Shown: positions 19,400 to 28,123 of the stretch, in pieces
How the letters are laid out: every line of letters begins with the position of its first letter
How positions within the stretch are numbered: position 1 is the stretch's first letter
Assembly: GCA_002281575.1 (NCBI GenBank)
Contig: NCGN01000008.1
Location: 124,001-188,000, forward strand
Source: Sphingobacteriia bacterium 28-36-52
GTDB lineage: Bacteria > Bacteroidota > Bacteroidia > Chitinophagales > Chitinophagaceae
Direction: 5' to 3'
DNA length: 64,000 nucleotides
Translations under genes and position numbers: made by a program
Notes under the pieces: model-generated
What the model saw: the letters and a program-made list of their open reading frames with translations, nothing else
What the model was told of the DNA's origin: nothing
Databases searched by the model: none

Positions 19400-19822
19400 T
19401 TATTCATACTTCATAGCTTCTGCTCTAATCTCATCAATATCCATTGATGCTTGTGCTTTTGGAACAACTTCGAAACTTGCTTTTACAATTAACCCAGAGC
19501 TAATTTTGCAACTGACATAATATTCCTTCCCAAATTTTACATCTAAATACGCTGATTGAATTGTTTCTGCTGTAGAATGAAATTGAGTATTCCCCTCTTG
19601 AAACACTTTAACTGGTATTACTGTGTAGTTTTTAAGTCTGCCACTCTTCAATCCCTTAAAGAGAAAATTTGTCATTAATAAATGATAAGTTGAAAGCGAA
19701 GAAACCTTGTCGACCTTCCTATATACATATACAGTTGCATAAGGTAATGTATCATTGTTTGATTGAGCAGTTAAACTATTCAATGGTAATAAAAATAAAA
19801 AAAGAAATAAATATTTAATCAT
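19400..19822 (-). CDS. Secreted protein, possibly DUF2846-like
   Basis: A 140-residue protein with a clear signal peptide (cleavage near SLTAQ). The mature part begins ATVYVYRK and contains KFGKEYYVSCKIS. These phrases resemble DUF2846 periplasmic proteins (beta-sandwich, YVYR...; G.yYv), but the match is by eye. Function is unknown. It is convergent with the SIR2 gene. Confidence 0.6.
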   Translation of the reverse strand: MIKYLFLFLFLLPLNSLTAQSNNDTLPYATVYVYRKVDKVSSLSTYHLLMTNFLFKGLKSGRLKNYTVIPVKVFQEGNTQFHSTAETIQSAYLDVKFGKEYYVSCKISSGLIVKASFEVVPKAQASMDIDEIRAEAMKYE

Positions 19823-19912
19823 TATTCAGTGTTCATTAATTAAATAAATTTTTAAAACCAGCTTGCTTCAATATAGTGAAGGTTAATTTCAATTTTTTAA
19901 ATAAAGTATACT

Positions 19913-20128
19913 TTAATTGTACTTCTTGTCTAGAATTTCCTTGATTTCTTTTATTTCTTCTTCAGTAACCCCATTCTTTTCTAATAGCTTTTTGAGATAC
20001 ATAGCAGAACGTTCAGTTTGCCTTGCAGTTGTTTTTAAGAATCTAAACATCCTGATAAGTGTAATTAAAATGAAGACGAAAAAAGCAACACTAATTACTA
20101 GGGCAATTACAACAAATCCTTCTTCCAT
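19913..20128 (-). CDS. Small membrane protein with C-terminal coiled coil
   Basis: This 71-residue protein has one membrane helix (about residues 4-27) and then an amphipathic, Lys/Glu-rich tail ending TEEEIKEIKEILDKKYN. The family is not recognised. Just upstream on the minus strand is a run of six C (20157-20162), a feature shared with several other island genes. Confidence 0.55.
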   Translation of the reverse strand: MEEGFVVIALVISVAFFVFILITLIRMFRFLKTTARQTERSAMYLKKLLEKNGVTEEEIKEIKEILDKKYN

Positions 20129-20225
20129 GTTTTTTGGTTTAAGTAGTTAAAAAACTGGGGGGAGGGCATACACAAATTAATAAAAACAACACAAATAATC
20201 ATAATTTTTATGTTTTCTCAATTAC

Positions 20226-20750
20226 TTAGTTTAAATATTCTAAACACGTTTTGTTTTTTATATATCCACCAAGATAGTTTCTACATGTACTGTAATTGAT
20301 TGATAATTCTGTTGCTGCTTCAATCAGACTCTTATACGTTTTCCCAGTACACGTATCAATTATTGGCTTACATAATTTATTGTTTAGTCCTGTTTTAAAT
20401 GCATGTCTAATATTTTCTGCATGGGTACACCATTCTAAATTATCAATGCTATTGTCTGTTTTGATTCCATTCAAATGATTAACTTCTGGTTTATTATGAG
20501 GGTTTGGAATAAATGCCTTAGCAAGTAAAATATGGATAAATGTGCCTAATTGTTTTCCTTTTTTTGATAACCTAACTTCTACATATCCACGATTATTTAT
20601 TCTAGTTTTTAATGCCTTACCTTTTTTAATGGTTAATCCTGAAGGCGTTACTTGCATTTTATCCACCCTCTTCACTATGCCATTAAGTGAAATTTCATAT
20701 TGCTCCTCGAAACCTACAACTGGTTTCCATACTTCTATATCTGTATTCAT
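20226..20750 (-). CDS. HNH endonuclease with NUMOD4 domain (homing type)
   Basis: This 174-residue protein starts with a NUMOD4 domain (EVWKPVVGFEEQYEISLNG). An HNH core follows, VNHLNGIKTDNSIDNLEWCTHAEN, whose His/Asn pattern is that of phage homing endonucleases. A NUMOD1-like helix-turn-helix closes the protein (SLIEAATELSINYSTCRNYL). Such enzymes nick or cut DNA and spread themselves or their host intron. It lies just downstream, on the same strand, of the candidate structured RNA at 20807-21147. Confidence 0.85.
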   Translation of the reverse strand: MNTDIEVWKPVVGFEEQYEISLNGIVKRVDKMQVTPSGLTIKKGKALKTRINNRGYVEVRLSKKGKQLGTFIHILLAKAFIPNPHNKPEVNHLNGIKTDNSIDNLEWCTHAENIRHAFKTGLNNKLCKPIIDTCTGKTYKSLIEAATELSINYSTCRNYLGGYIKNKTCLEYLN

Positions 20751-20806
20751 TGACTCATATTTTTATACGTCCATACCTGTAACGTGATTTGATTTTTTGA
20801 TAGACA

Positions 20807-20837
20807 CAAAAAGCCCTAAAGCGTTATAAAACACTTT
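20807..20837 (-). terminator. Terminator-like hairpin at the 3' end of the candidate RNA
   Basis: On the minus strand AAAGTG pairs with CGCTTT (one G-U pair) across an AT-rich loop. AGGGC and a TTTTT run follow. It is weak as a terminator but well placed. Confidence 0.4.
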
Positions 20838-21147
20838 GGAACATCTTGTTTAATAAGATTTTGCAATAAAGGGATTTCGTATTCGTAGGTCTTGCTCTAT
20901 GCTTTACCCTGTGTTGCTACTTTTCCCCACTGACCTGTTCTCTCAGGTAGTAGCACGATACTTTTAACCTTTATCTTTTTTCCTGTCAGCAATAACTACT
21001 TTCACGATGATAGGGGTAACCCTCACGCTACTTTACAAGCCAACTTTTGGCTTCCTCTATTTCCTTTTATGGTTGTTGAAAGCCTGAATTCTGGAATTTT
21101 TGATGTAAAAAGTACTTATCTGTAATGGACAAGTATCCTGTATTCTG
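20807..21147 (-). ncRNA. Candidate structured RNA, RNase P RNA-like blocks in permuted order
   Basis: This gene-free 340-nt stretch lies between two minus-strand terminator-like hairpins. On the minus strand, 5' to 3', it reads: ACTTGTCC (near 21127-21134), CAGAA-TTCA-GGCTT (21080-21093), GAGGAAGCC (21049-21057) and GACAGGAAAA...ATAAAGG (20968-20987). Then come a helix TGCTACT/AGTAGCA enclosing the hairpin ACCTG-agagaa-CAGGT (20915-20955), GGGTAAA (20903-20909) and GCAAGACC (20888-20895). These resemble RNase P conserved regions IV, V, I, II and III, with IV-V placed before I, as in a circular permutation. GGCTT and AAGCC could form a P4-like helix, but without the bulged U. The match is by eye only; another RNA class is possible. 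Confidence 0.42.
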
Positions 21148-21149
21148 GT

Positions 21150-21172
21150 AAAAAAGTAGCTCTTTGCTACTT
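21150..21172 (-). terminator. Intrinsic terminator of the WG-repeat gene
   Basis: On the minus strand AAGTAGC, a 5-nt loop AAAGA and GCTACTT are followed at once by a T-run. It lies 65 nt after the stop codon of the WG-repeat gene. Confidence 0.7.
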
Positions 21173-21236
21173 AGAGGATTTGTTCTTTCTTCTACAATTC
21201 TAATATAAATAAAATAAATAAACTAGTGAAGTTTAT

Positions 21237-22343
21237 TTAATTGAAAGGATGAATCTGAGTTAAAGCAAACGATTTTGTTTTAGGAACATATTTGTAAATA
21301 AATCTTTTTGAAAGAAAAACAGGATGAAAACTGTATTCACTAAACATGTATTCATTTTTATTCAGGTCAATAAAACCATGTTTGCAAATATAATTTGAGC
21401 TAGTTTTTTCAAGATGAATAGCAACTACAGCCATTAATGTTGGAATTTCTTCTTCTTTTGTAATAATTCTAGCATTATAGTTTTCAGTAAAATTATCTAC
21501 AATTCTTTTGACCTTATAGAGATGATATTTTTTATTTTTTTGTGCTTTATCAACTATTTGATTCTTCTTTAAATTTTCAATAAAGTACTGTGTGTACTTT
21601 TCTGAAAAGGGTCCAGCAAAATCATACTTGGGATAAATTTGTTTGGAGCCTTTTTTATTGATATATCCACATTTACCATCTTCTTTAACTGAAGCTACTT
21701 GGTGACGAAAATCATGGGCAAACTCATATGTGGGCTTAATTACAAAATCGCCTTCTTTATTTATATAACCCCATTTTTTTTCCAAACAGGCTGGAGCTAG
21801 TCCTTCATTAAAATTTCCAACATCAAAGTATTTACATTGGATTACTTCATTTCCCTTTAAATCTACGAAACCCCACTTGTTGTTTGATAATACTGGTATT
21901 AAGCCATCCTCACTATTCATGCAACCAATTCCTGAATATTTGAATTCACTAACTCTTTCCCCTTTCTTATTAATTAGGCAATATAAATTACCCTTACGAG
22001 CAAAGAATAGTTCATTTCCTTGAATGTGAATTTCATCGTACTCATACTCACATATTTGTACTCCTTTTTTATTTATTATTGCATATTTATCAGTTTTGCT
22101 GCATTTTAGAAAAGTGTAATTGTATTGAAAATCATTAATTGTACTAAACTTAAATGGAATAGCAACTTGCCCTTTGTCATTTATAAAACCCCACTTACCA
22201 CACATCTTAACTGCTGCTAAACCATTACTTAGTTCTCGTGCATCTTCGTATACTGGAGGGCATATTTGTATAATTTCACCTTCTGAGTTTTTAGTGACCA
22301 ATCCATATAACCCATCTTTTGTCTTTCCTAATAGTATGCTCAT
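21237..22343 (-). CDS. WG-repeat protein
   Basis: This 368-residue protein consists largely of WG repeats: KWGFINDKGQVAIP, KWGFVDLKGNEVI, KWGYINKEGDFVIKP and KCGYINKKG, each about 40-45 residues apart. Degenerate units lie at the N-terminus (LYGLVTKNSEGE). WG repeats form beta-rich propeller-like surfaces whose role is mostly unknown. There is no signal peptide or catalytic domain. The C-terminal about 110 residues diverge from the repeat. Confidence 0.85.
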   Translation of the reverse strand: MSILLGKTKDGLYGLVTKNSEGEIIQICPPVYEDARELSNGLAAVKMCGKWGFINDKGQVAIPFKFSTINDFQYNYTFLKCSKTDKYAIINKKGVQICEYEYDEIHIQGNELFFARKGNLYCLINKKGERVSEFKYSGIGCMNSEDGLIPVLSNNKWGFVDLKGNEVIQCKYFDVGNFNEGLAPACLEKKWGYINKEGDFVIKPTYEFAHDFRHQVASVKEDGKCGYINKKGSKQIYPKYDFAGPFSEKYTQYFIENLKKNQIVDKAQKNKKYHLYKVKRIVDNFTENYNARIITKEEEIPTLMAVVAIHLEKTSSNYICKHGFIDLNKNEYMFSEYSFHPVFLSKRFIYKYVPKTKSFALTQIHPFN

Positions 22344-22401
22344 ATGATTTTATTAACAGTCTAAAATTAAGCTCTTTAGTATATTATTTAACCTAGAATC
22401 T

Positions 22402-22416
22402 TAGTCAGTCAGTCAA
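22402..22416 (+). repeat. GTCA repeat, left arm of a 15-bp inverted pair
   Basis: TAGTCAGTCAGTCAA is the exact reverse complement of 24464-24478. The pair brackets the next two genes. Further GTCA-rich copies lie at the start of the ATPase gene (23286-23298 and near 23314). Confidence 0.6.
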
Positions 22417-22467
22417 AATCTAGCAAACAAGATTAATTGACTAATTTTAGTTTACAAATAAAGCAAA

Positions 22468-23130
22468 ATGTTTGAGTTCTATAAAGTACTACAAAGCAAT
22501 AAAAGGGTATCTATTTTAAATGAGGCGTATTATGAATTAATTGGAATTCCTGACCCTGATAATTTAATAAAGGGTTTAACTTTTGTCGATTACTTGAAAA
22601 GTGAATCATTAAGTAAATCAAAAGAAATTCTCACAAAAATTGAATTACAAATTGAAAATAACAATTCAGCAGAAGGAATAAGTTTAATGATTAATCTGAA
22701 ACTCAAAGAATTAGAAGACACAATTCTTTCTTTAAACACTGATACTTACTTTAATGACGAATACCATTTCTTTATTACTGATTTAGAGAATATCAGAAAT
22801 ATACTTTTAAATAAGTATGATTTTCTAAGGAAAGGACAAACCAACAAATCAATCGCTAATTCATCTGCAAATAATAAAATTCAATGGTTGGGAAAAACAA
22901 ACGTTTTAGCCACTTTGTTATATGATTTGTGGAAAGGACAAGAGAAAGGCAAAGGAAAGCCAAATACACCCCCAATGTTGAAAGCTGATAAAAAAGATAT
23001 TGAACGACTTTTAATTGAAAATTTCATTGATTCAAAAGGCGAACCACTCACAGTTTCTACAATTTCTGATTATTTAAATACTTCTAAGCCTGAAAAGAGA
23101 GCTAAAATTGGAACAAGGATTGAATTGTGA
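22468..23130 (+). CDS. Mobile-element protein with RteC-like C-terminal region
   Basis: A 220-residue protein with no clear enzymatic domain. The helical N-terminal half is followed by a tail beginning IQWLGKTNVLATLLYDLWKG. The latter part (LIENFIDSKGEPLTVSTISDYL) resembles the C-terminal winged-helix-like region of RteC-type regulators in Bacteroidota mobile elements. A regulatory or replication-accessory role is inferred. It starts 52 nt after one GTCA repeat and precedes the RepA-like gene. Confidence 0.6.
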   Translation: MFEFYKVLQSNKRVSILNEAYYELIGIPDPDNLIKGLTFVDYLKSESLSKSKEILTKIELQIENNNSAEGISLMINLKLKELEDTILSLNTDTYFNDEYHFFITDLENIRNILLNKYDFLRKGQTNKSIANSSANNKIQWLGKTNVLATLLYDLWKGQEKGKGKPNTPPMLKADKKDIERLLIENFIDSKGEPLTVSTISDYLNTSKPEKRAKIGTRIEL

Positions 23131-23259
23131 TTAATTCTGTTCATCTCTGAAACTCATATAGAATAAGGGTTTTTCTTTTTTATTTATCCTAATAGGATAG
23201 TATTAGGATTTTTATGCCTGTTCCAGATTTACAGTTTTGTGTCCTAAAATTTAAAAATT

Positions 23260-24459
23260 ATGGCACAAAATCAAACACATTTAGACAGTCAGTCAAAACC
23301 ACAACATTCTAACTTGACTGACCAAGAACAGCTAGATATGAAGTACGAGGCTATTCAAAAATCAATTAAACAACATGATGAGATAGTAGATGAATGGAAT
23401 CCAAATGAGCAGGAAGTATTTCCTGTTCAAGGTTCTGTAGATAATCAGATTGATACAGAAGTAAATGACGTTAATACTGTAAAGGGTCAGTTGACTAGTA
23501 TTGTTAAAAATGACTACAAAGAAAACTTATGTTTATCAGCTGAATACTTGACTTCAATTGCTGAGGATACAATTCCCCATATATGGGAACCTTTTTTCCC
23601 TAAAGTTGGATTAGTTGGAATTTGTGGTGCTAGTGAAAGTGGTAAAAGTAGAATAATACGACAATTGTGTTTAGCTATTTGTAATAATGAATCTGATTTT
23701 TTAGGGTCTAAATTGAATCTGTTACATAATAGTACACTTTATATTTCTTCAGAAGATAATGAAATTAGCAGTGGAGTTAATCTTAAGTCACAAACATTTA
23801 ATTATCCAAAAAGTCTAAAAAAAGCAAAATTTGGATTTAATGTTACAAACCCCTTAGAATTTATAAAAAGAGAATTTCGAACATCTAAATTTGATTTAGT
23901 AGTAATTGATGTTTGGTCAGACTTTTTTGGAGACAATCCAAACAACTTTGCAAAGGTCAGAGAAAACTTGAATCAATATTCTCAATTAGCATCTGAATTT
24001 GAAACCTGTATTTGTATTATTCATCATAATACTAAACATTCTGAGGGGAAAGACCCTAGTAAAACAAATCTAAATGGTTCACAGGCTATTGAAGCCAAGT
24101 TGAGAACATTGTTAGAAGTTAGAACTTCAAGTGAAAGCGAAACTATGCTTTCAATAGTAAAAGGCAATTATATACCTATGGATTTAAAAAAGAATAGATT
24201 AATACTAAATAGTACTGATAAGCTAAATTATAATTTGAAGGAAATTAAAGTAACAGGATATCAAAAAGCAGAAAACAAGATAAATAAATCTGAAAACCCA
24301 TTATACATTGATAGAGTAAAAATATTGCTTGAAAGTGGAAATACACAAGATAGAATAGTTGAAATTTTAAAAAAGGAATTTGGTAATGATGCTCCAAAAA
24401 AAGGCACTGTTAATCAAATGGTTCAAAGATTAAGAAATAATCAATCAGTAAAAATGTAA
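23260..24459 (+). CDS. RepA-like RecA-fold ATPase (AAA_25)
   Basis: A 399-residue protein. The first about 95 residues are polar and low-complexity. A RecA-fold ATPase of the plasmid RepA helicase type follows: Walker A GASESGKS, Walker B LVVIDVWSDFF, and a conserved IIHHNTKHS in the motif-3 position. The C-terminal about 60 residues look like a helix-turn-helix. In plasmids and islands such proteins unwind DNA at a replication origin. It lies between the inverted GTCA repeats. Confidence 0.78.
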   Translation: MAQNQTHLDSQSKPQHSNLTDQEQLDMKYEAIQKSIKQHDEIVDEWNPNEQEVFPVQGSVDNQIDTEVNDVNTVKGQLTSIVKNDYKENLCLSAEYLTSIAEDTIPHIWEPFFPKVGLVGICGASESGKSRIIRQLCLAICNNESDFLGSKLNLLHNSTLYISSEDNEISSGVNLKSQTFNYPKSLKKAKFGFNVTNPLEFIKREFRTSKFDLVVIDVWSDFFGDNPNNFAKVRENLNQYSQLASEFETCICIIHHNTKHSEGKDPSKTNLNGSQAIEAKLRTLLEVRTSSESETMLSIVKGNYIPMDLKKNRLILNSTDKLNYNLKEIKVTGYQKAENKINKSENPLYIDRVKILLESGNTQDRIVEILKKEFGNDAPKKGTVNQMVQRLRNNQSVKM

Positions 24460-24463
24460 CGAG

Positions 24464-24478
24464 TTGACTGACTGACTA
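24464..24478 (-). repeat. GTCA repeat, right arm of the 15-bp inverted pair
   Basis: TTGACTGACTGACTA begins 5 nt after the RepA-like stop codon and is the perfect reverse complement of 22402-22416. Confidence 0.6.
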
Positions 24479-24507
24479 TATGTTTTAATTATTATTTACT
24501 TTAAAGA

Positions 24508-24552
24508 GCTCCTCATTGGCAATAATATAGTTATATTTTGTTTATGAGGAGC
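24508..24552. repeat. Nine-bp inverted repeat, hairpin or terminator
   Basis: GCTCCTCAT (24508-24516) and ATGAGGAGC (24544-24552) are perfect inverted repeats around a 27-nt AT-rich loop, flanked by AAAG and CTTT. It may end the RepA-like transcript; there is no long T-run. Confidence 0.5.
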
Positions 24553-24753
24553 CTTTGTAAATAAACATTATATAGTTAATTAGTCAAGTTTATTAGGTAT
24601 TAATACTCTACTATATAATTTTTCAATTATTAGTATTTGCTCTGTACAATTAGTTAAATAGCAATTTTCTTCTTTTCGCATAAATTAATCAATTATAAAT
24701 TTAAACCTTCCTCTAGAAATACTCATAATAGACATAGACATTGGTCTTCAAAT

Positions 24754-24884
24754 TATACCCCCTCCATAGTTATCCTGCCCTTTAAAAAGTACCCCCCCCC
24801 TTCATTAATTTTTGTGTAATATTTTCTAGAGTACACCCCCTCATTACCCTACCTAAGGCTTGAGCCACTCTTGATATACCCCCT
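24754..24884 (+). repeat. Iterated TAYACCCCCT motif in a 506-nt gene-free region
   Basis: The motif occurs at 24754-24763, 24832-24841 and 24875-24884, with a related run of nine C after TA at 24790-24800. No ORF is credible between 24460 and 24965. The placement before the recombination gene block suggests a replication, transfer or promoter control site. The rest of the stretch is plain AT-rich DNA. Confidence 0.45.
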
Positions 24885-24965
24885 ATGCTAATAACAAAGG
24901 AAATCATGATGCTTATACATTGAATAATCAGTGTATTCATTTATTCATCATTAAATACAAAGAAG

Positions 24966-25313
24966 ATGGTAACAGTTACAAACTATGCAGTTCGTACAAC
25001 AAAAGATGACAGGAGATTTATCACTCTAGAGTTATCTGGAAAAGTCGAGTTAGTTCAGTCCCAAGAGACTGGTAAATTTTATGCTACTCGTAGAAGGTGT
25101 TCAATCCCTTCAACCTTTGATGAGCATGTTGCAAAATCAATTATTGGAACTGAAATTGAAGGAGAAATTGTTCGTGTACAATCAGACCCTTATGAGTTTA
25201 CTAATCCCCAAACTGGAGAAGTAATGTCCTTAGCCTATAGTTGGGCATATCAACCAGTTGGAGAAACAGAAACCATTGGAGAAACAAGGGTTACTATCAT
25301 GGAAGAAGCTTAA
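24966..25313 (+). CDS. Small protein, possibly OB-fold single-strand DNA-binding
   Basis: This 115-residue, beta-rich protein begins VTVTNYAVRTTKDDRRFITLELSG. That resembles the first strands of small OB-fold proteins of phages and mobile elements, though no family is recognised with confidence. It directly precedes a Sak4-like recombination ATPase, a usual place for an SSB-like partner. No acidic DDxPF tip is present; it ends IMEEA. Confidence 0.55.
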   Translation: MVTVTNYAVRTTKDDRRFITLELSGKVELVQSQETGKFYATRRRCSIPSTFDEHVAKSIIGTEIEGEIVRVQSDPYEFTNPQTGEVMSLAYSWAYQPVGETETIGETRVTIMEEA

Positions 25314-25380
25314 ATAAGACAGAGAAAGCAGGACTGAGAAGTTCTGCTTTTTTATTTTAAACATTTCAAATTAATAATTT

Positions 25381-26271
25381 ATGCAGTTAATTACAGCTAG
25401 CAGAAAGAATGCAAAAATCAAAATGGCACTTCAAGGCCCAAGTGGCTCAGGGAAGACCTATTCCTCATTACTTATTGCTTTTGGTTTGTGCAATGATTGG
25501 AGTAAAATAGCAGTCATTGATACAGAGAACCATTCCTCAGAACTATACTCCCATTTAGGAAAGTATAATGTATTACATGTAGAAGAACCTTTTACACCTG
25601 AAAGGTATATTGAAGCAATCAAACTTTGTGAAAATGGGGGTATTGAAGTCGTAATTATAGATAGCATTACTCATGAGTGGATGAATATCCTTGAAGCTCA
25701 TAGTAAGATGACTGGTAACAGTTATACCAATTGGAGTAAGCTTACCCCAAGACACAATGCCTTTGTGAATTACATCTTGCAAAGCCAAGTACATATTATT
25801 GGTACAATTCGTTCTAAGCAGGAATATGTTTTATCTGAAAAGAATGGTAAACAAGTGCCTGAGAAAGTTGGGTTAAAGGGAGTGACCAGGGATGGAATGG
25901 ATTATGAGTTCACTTTAGTATTTGAAATTGATATTAAGAACAATGCAATTGCTACTAAGGATAGAACATCCATTTTTAAAGGAACACCTGAGTTTGTAAT
26001 TACTTCTAAAACTGGTAGAATGATACTGGATTGGTGTAATGATGGCGATAAAGTATCAGAAGCAAACAAGGAAGTATTCAAAAGAATAAATAGCTGCAAA
26101 AGTCTAGATGAATTATTACAGTTGTATTATCAGCAGCCTGTAGACAACCCAACTATCCTTAGTGCGTTTACAGAGAAACGAACAGAACTAGAGAAACTTC
26201 CTACACCATCCCAATTAACTGACCCTACAAATATCAAACCCAATGGAAAACTTAAAGCTGCTCAATCATAG
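25381..26271 (+). CDS. Sak4-like phage recombination ATPase (AAA_24)
   Basis: A 296-residue RecA-like core ATPase with Walker A GPSGSGKT, Walker B VVIIDSIT and a polar tract HIIGTIRSKQEYV after the third strand. This arrangement is that of phage Sak4-type proteins, which assist single-strand annealing recombination with an SSB. The C-terminal tail is variable. Its end overlaps the DUF3871 gene by 29 nt in another frame, so the genes form one operon. Confidence 0.78.
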   Translation: MQLITASRKNAKIKMALQGPSGSGKTYSSLLIAFGLCNDWSKIAVIDTENHSSELYSHLGKYNVLHVEEPFTPERYIEAIKLCENGGIEVVIIDSITHEWMNILEAHSKMTGNSYTNWSKLTPRHNAFVNYILQSQVHIIGTIRSKQEYVLSEKNGKQVPEKVGLKGVTRDGMDYEFTLVFEIDIKNNAIATKDRTSIFKGTPEFVITSKTGRMILDWCNDGDKVSEANKEVFKRINSCKSLDELLQLYYQQPVDNPTILSAFTEKRTELEKLPTPSQLTDPTNIKPNGKLKAAQS

Positions 26272-27253
26272 TGAGAGTGAGTATATTGAGCATGACTTGG
26301 TGCTACCTATTACCAATCTTCCTGTAGAAGTAAGTACAGATAATCCCTTTATACAAGCCAATACCACTCAAATACCATTTAGTGAACTAAATGAACAGCA
26401 TATCATTCCTGTTTTTATTAAGGATAATGAGCCAGTAATTAGTTGCCATGATTTTATTAGTGTCACTAGTGATGTAGTTCAGGATATATATGGGCATGAA
26501 ACGATCCTAAGCCCCAATATCAGGGTTTCGCATCCAATAAAGGGAAGAGTGCCAGAAGCTAGAAATAAGCCTGCAAATGAACTGTTAGAGCATGAAAAGA
26601 CCTTGTATTATGAAAGGATGGCTTTTATAATTGAAATTCCCACTATTTACGATGTAATAGATGGCAATAGGCTATCATTAACAGTTGGTGGAGTTAAGTC
26701 TTACCATTTGGATAATCTCAATTCAAAAAAAGGCAGTGATGAACATTTTAAAGTGTTCATAGGATTCAAGAATCAGGTTTGTACCAATCTATGTGTGTGG
26801 TCTGATGGTTTATATGCTGACTTAAAAGTCACTTCCATTGGTCAATTAAAGGCTCTCATTAAAACCCTTCTTGAAAAGTACAATCCTAATTTCCACCTAA
26901 GACAAATGGAGCTATTAACAAAGTATCATTTAACAGAGCATCAATTTGCAACATTGATTGGCAGATGCAGGATGTATCAACATTTATCGTATTCCATGAA
27001 AAAGGATGTGACTCCTATGCTTTTAGGTGATTCCCAAATTGGAATGATTTGCAAAGACTATTATAAAGATTGTAGTTTCTGTAAAAATGAGGATGGTACT
27101 ATCAACCTCTGGAAATTATATAATCTCTTTACTGGTGCAAATAAGAGTACTTATATCGACAGTTTCTTAGACAGAAGTGTAAATGCTTATCATTTCATTG
27201 AACAGATACGTTTTGCCCTCCAAAACCAAACCAATAACTGGTATTTAAATTAG
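26243..27253 (+). CDS. DUF3871 family protein
   Basis: This 336-residue protein is recognised as DUF3871, a family found almost only in Bacteroidota mobile elements. Characteristic stretches are SHPIKGRVPEARNKPA, LTVGGVKSYHLDNL and CTNLCVWSDG. It has no signal or membrane segment. The role is unknown; position beside recombination genes suggests DNA metabolism of the element. The start at 26243 lies within the upstream gene. Confidence 0.8.
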   Translation: MENLKLLNHSESEYIEHDLVLPITNLPVEVSTDNPFIQANTTQIPFSELNEQHIIPVFIKDNEPVISCHDFISVTSDVVQDIYGHETILSPNIRVSHPIKGRVPEARNKPANELLEHEKTLYYERMAFIIEIPTIYDVIDGNRLSLTVGGVKSYHLDNLNSKKGSDEHFKVFIGFKNQVCTNLCVWSDGLYADLKVTSIGQLKALIKTLLEKYNPNFHLRQMELLTKYHLTEHQFATLIGRCRMYQHLSYSMKKDVTPMLLGDSQIGMICKDYYKDCSFCKNEDGTINLWKLYNLFTGANKSTYIDSFLDRSVNAYHFIEQIRFALQNQTNNWYLN

Positions 27254-27302
27254 TAACAAGTCCTGTAGGTGAAAACTTATAGGACTTTTATTTTATTAAA
27301 AA

Positions 27303-27548
27303 ATGAGTAATTCTTTAAGATTAAGATTTGTTACTGATAGCTGCTTATTAGTAGTTAAGCAAAATGGTAAAATGGTGGTTTTGTATACCCCATTTAGGGT
27401 GTTAACTATTATTCCTGTAGAAGGTCTTACTATCCATACCCAAGTATATGTTGATGCTGTATTTCATCACCATCAATACAGATTATGCTTTCTAATCAAT
27501 GGGAAGCTTTACCCATACAATTATTTCCAAATTAATGTATCCTTTTAA
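27303..27548 (+). CDS. Small hypothetical protein
   Basis: An 81-residue beta-rich protein with no recognised domain. It lies 50 nt after DUF3871 and just before the RadC-like gene, all in the same direction, so it is probably part of the operon. Confidence 0.5.
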   Translation: MSNSLRLRFVTDSCLLVVKQNGKMVVLYTPFRVLTIIPVEGLTIHTQVYVDAVFHHHQYRLCFLINGKLYPYNYFQINVSF

Positions 27549-27558
27549 AAAGAAAATT

Positions 27559-28017
27559 ATGAATGCCTATAATGTCGAAAATGTCGCTGAAATACAAGTA
27601 AGTTATAAACCAACTTGCAGTAATAATCCTAAGATATCATGTAGCAATGATGCATTTAATGTTTTGAGGAAGTTTATACCTGAAGAAACAATTGCCCTAC
27701 AAGAACATTTTCTTGTTATGTTTCTTAATAATTCAAATATCATATTGGGTGTTTGCATGTTCTCAAAAGGTGGAATAACAAATACTTCAGTAGACCCCAG
27801 ATTAATTTTAGCTACAGCGTTAAAGGTTGCTGCAACAGGTATGATTTTATGTCATAACCATCCTTCAGGTAATTTGAAGGCTTCAGAAGCTGATAAAATG
27901 CTTACTCGAAAATTAACAAATGCAGCAGCGTTTATGGACATCAAAATTGCTGACCATATTATTATATCAGGAACAGGGGAGGGGTATTTGAGTTTTGCAG
28001 ATGAGGGGTTAATGTAA
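27559..28017 (+). CDS. RadC-like JAB-domain protein
   Basis: A 152-residue protein with the JAMM metal-binding signature: an upstream Glu (QEHF), then HNHPSGN (residues 99-105) and SEADKML. RadC-like JAB proteins are common in mobile elements; their biochemical role is unsettled despite the DNA-repair name. The N-terminal helix-hairpin-helix of full-length RadC is missing, as usual for element-borne forms. The ATG at 27559 is chosen; 27499 would overlap the previous gene. Confidence 0.85.
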   Translation: MNAYNVENVAEIQVSYKPTCSNNPKISCSNDAFNVLRKFIPEETIALQEHFLVMFLNNSNIILGVCMFSKGGITNTSVDPRLILATALKVAATGMILCHNHPSGNLKASEADKMLTRKLTNAAAFMDIKIADHIIISGTGEGYLSFADEGLM

Positions 28018-28123
28018 TATGAGAAAAATATTTACTATATTTAATCTTTTCTTTGTTGTTTTAAAAGAATAAATATTAGAGGGTTGTTTGATTTAGAAAT
28101 TAACAAGAATTTTAATAAAGATT

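Noticed and set aside
20751..21236. Group I or group II intron hosting the HNH gene
   Set aside because: No domain V-like hairpin or group I P/Q/R/S core was found; the RNase P-like pattern fits better.
22402..24478. Insertion sequence or transposon with terminal inverted repeats
   Set aside because: No transposase lies between the 15-bp arms and no target-site duplication was seen; kept only as a repeat observation.
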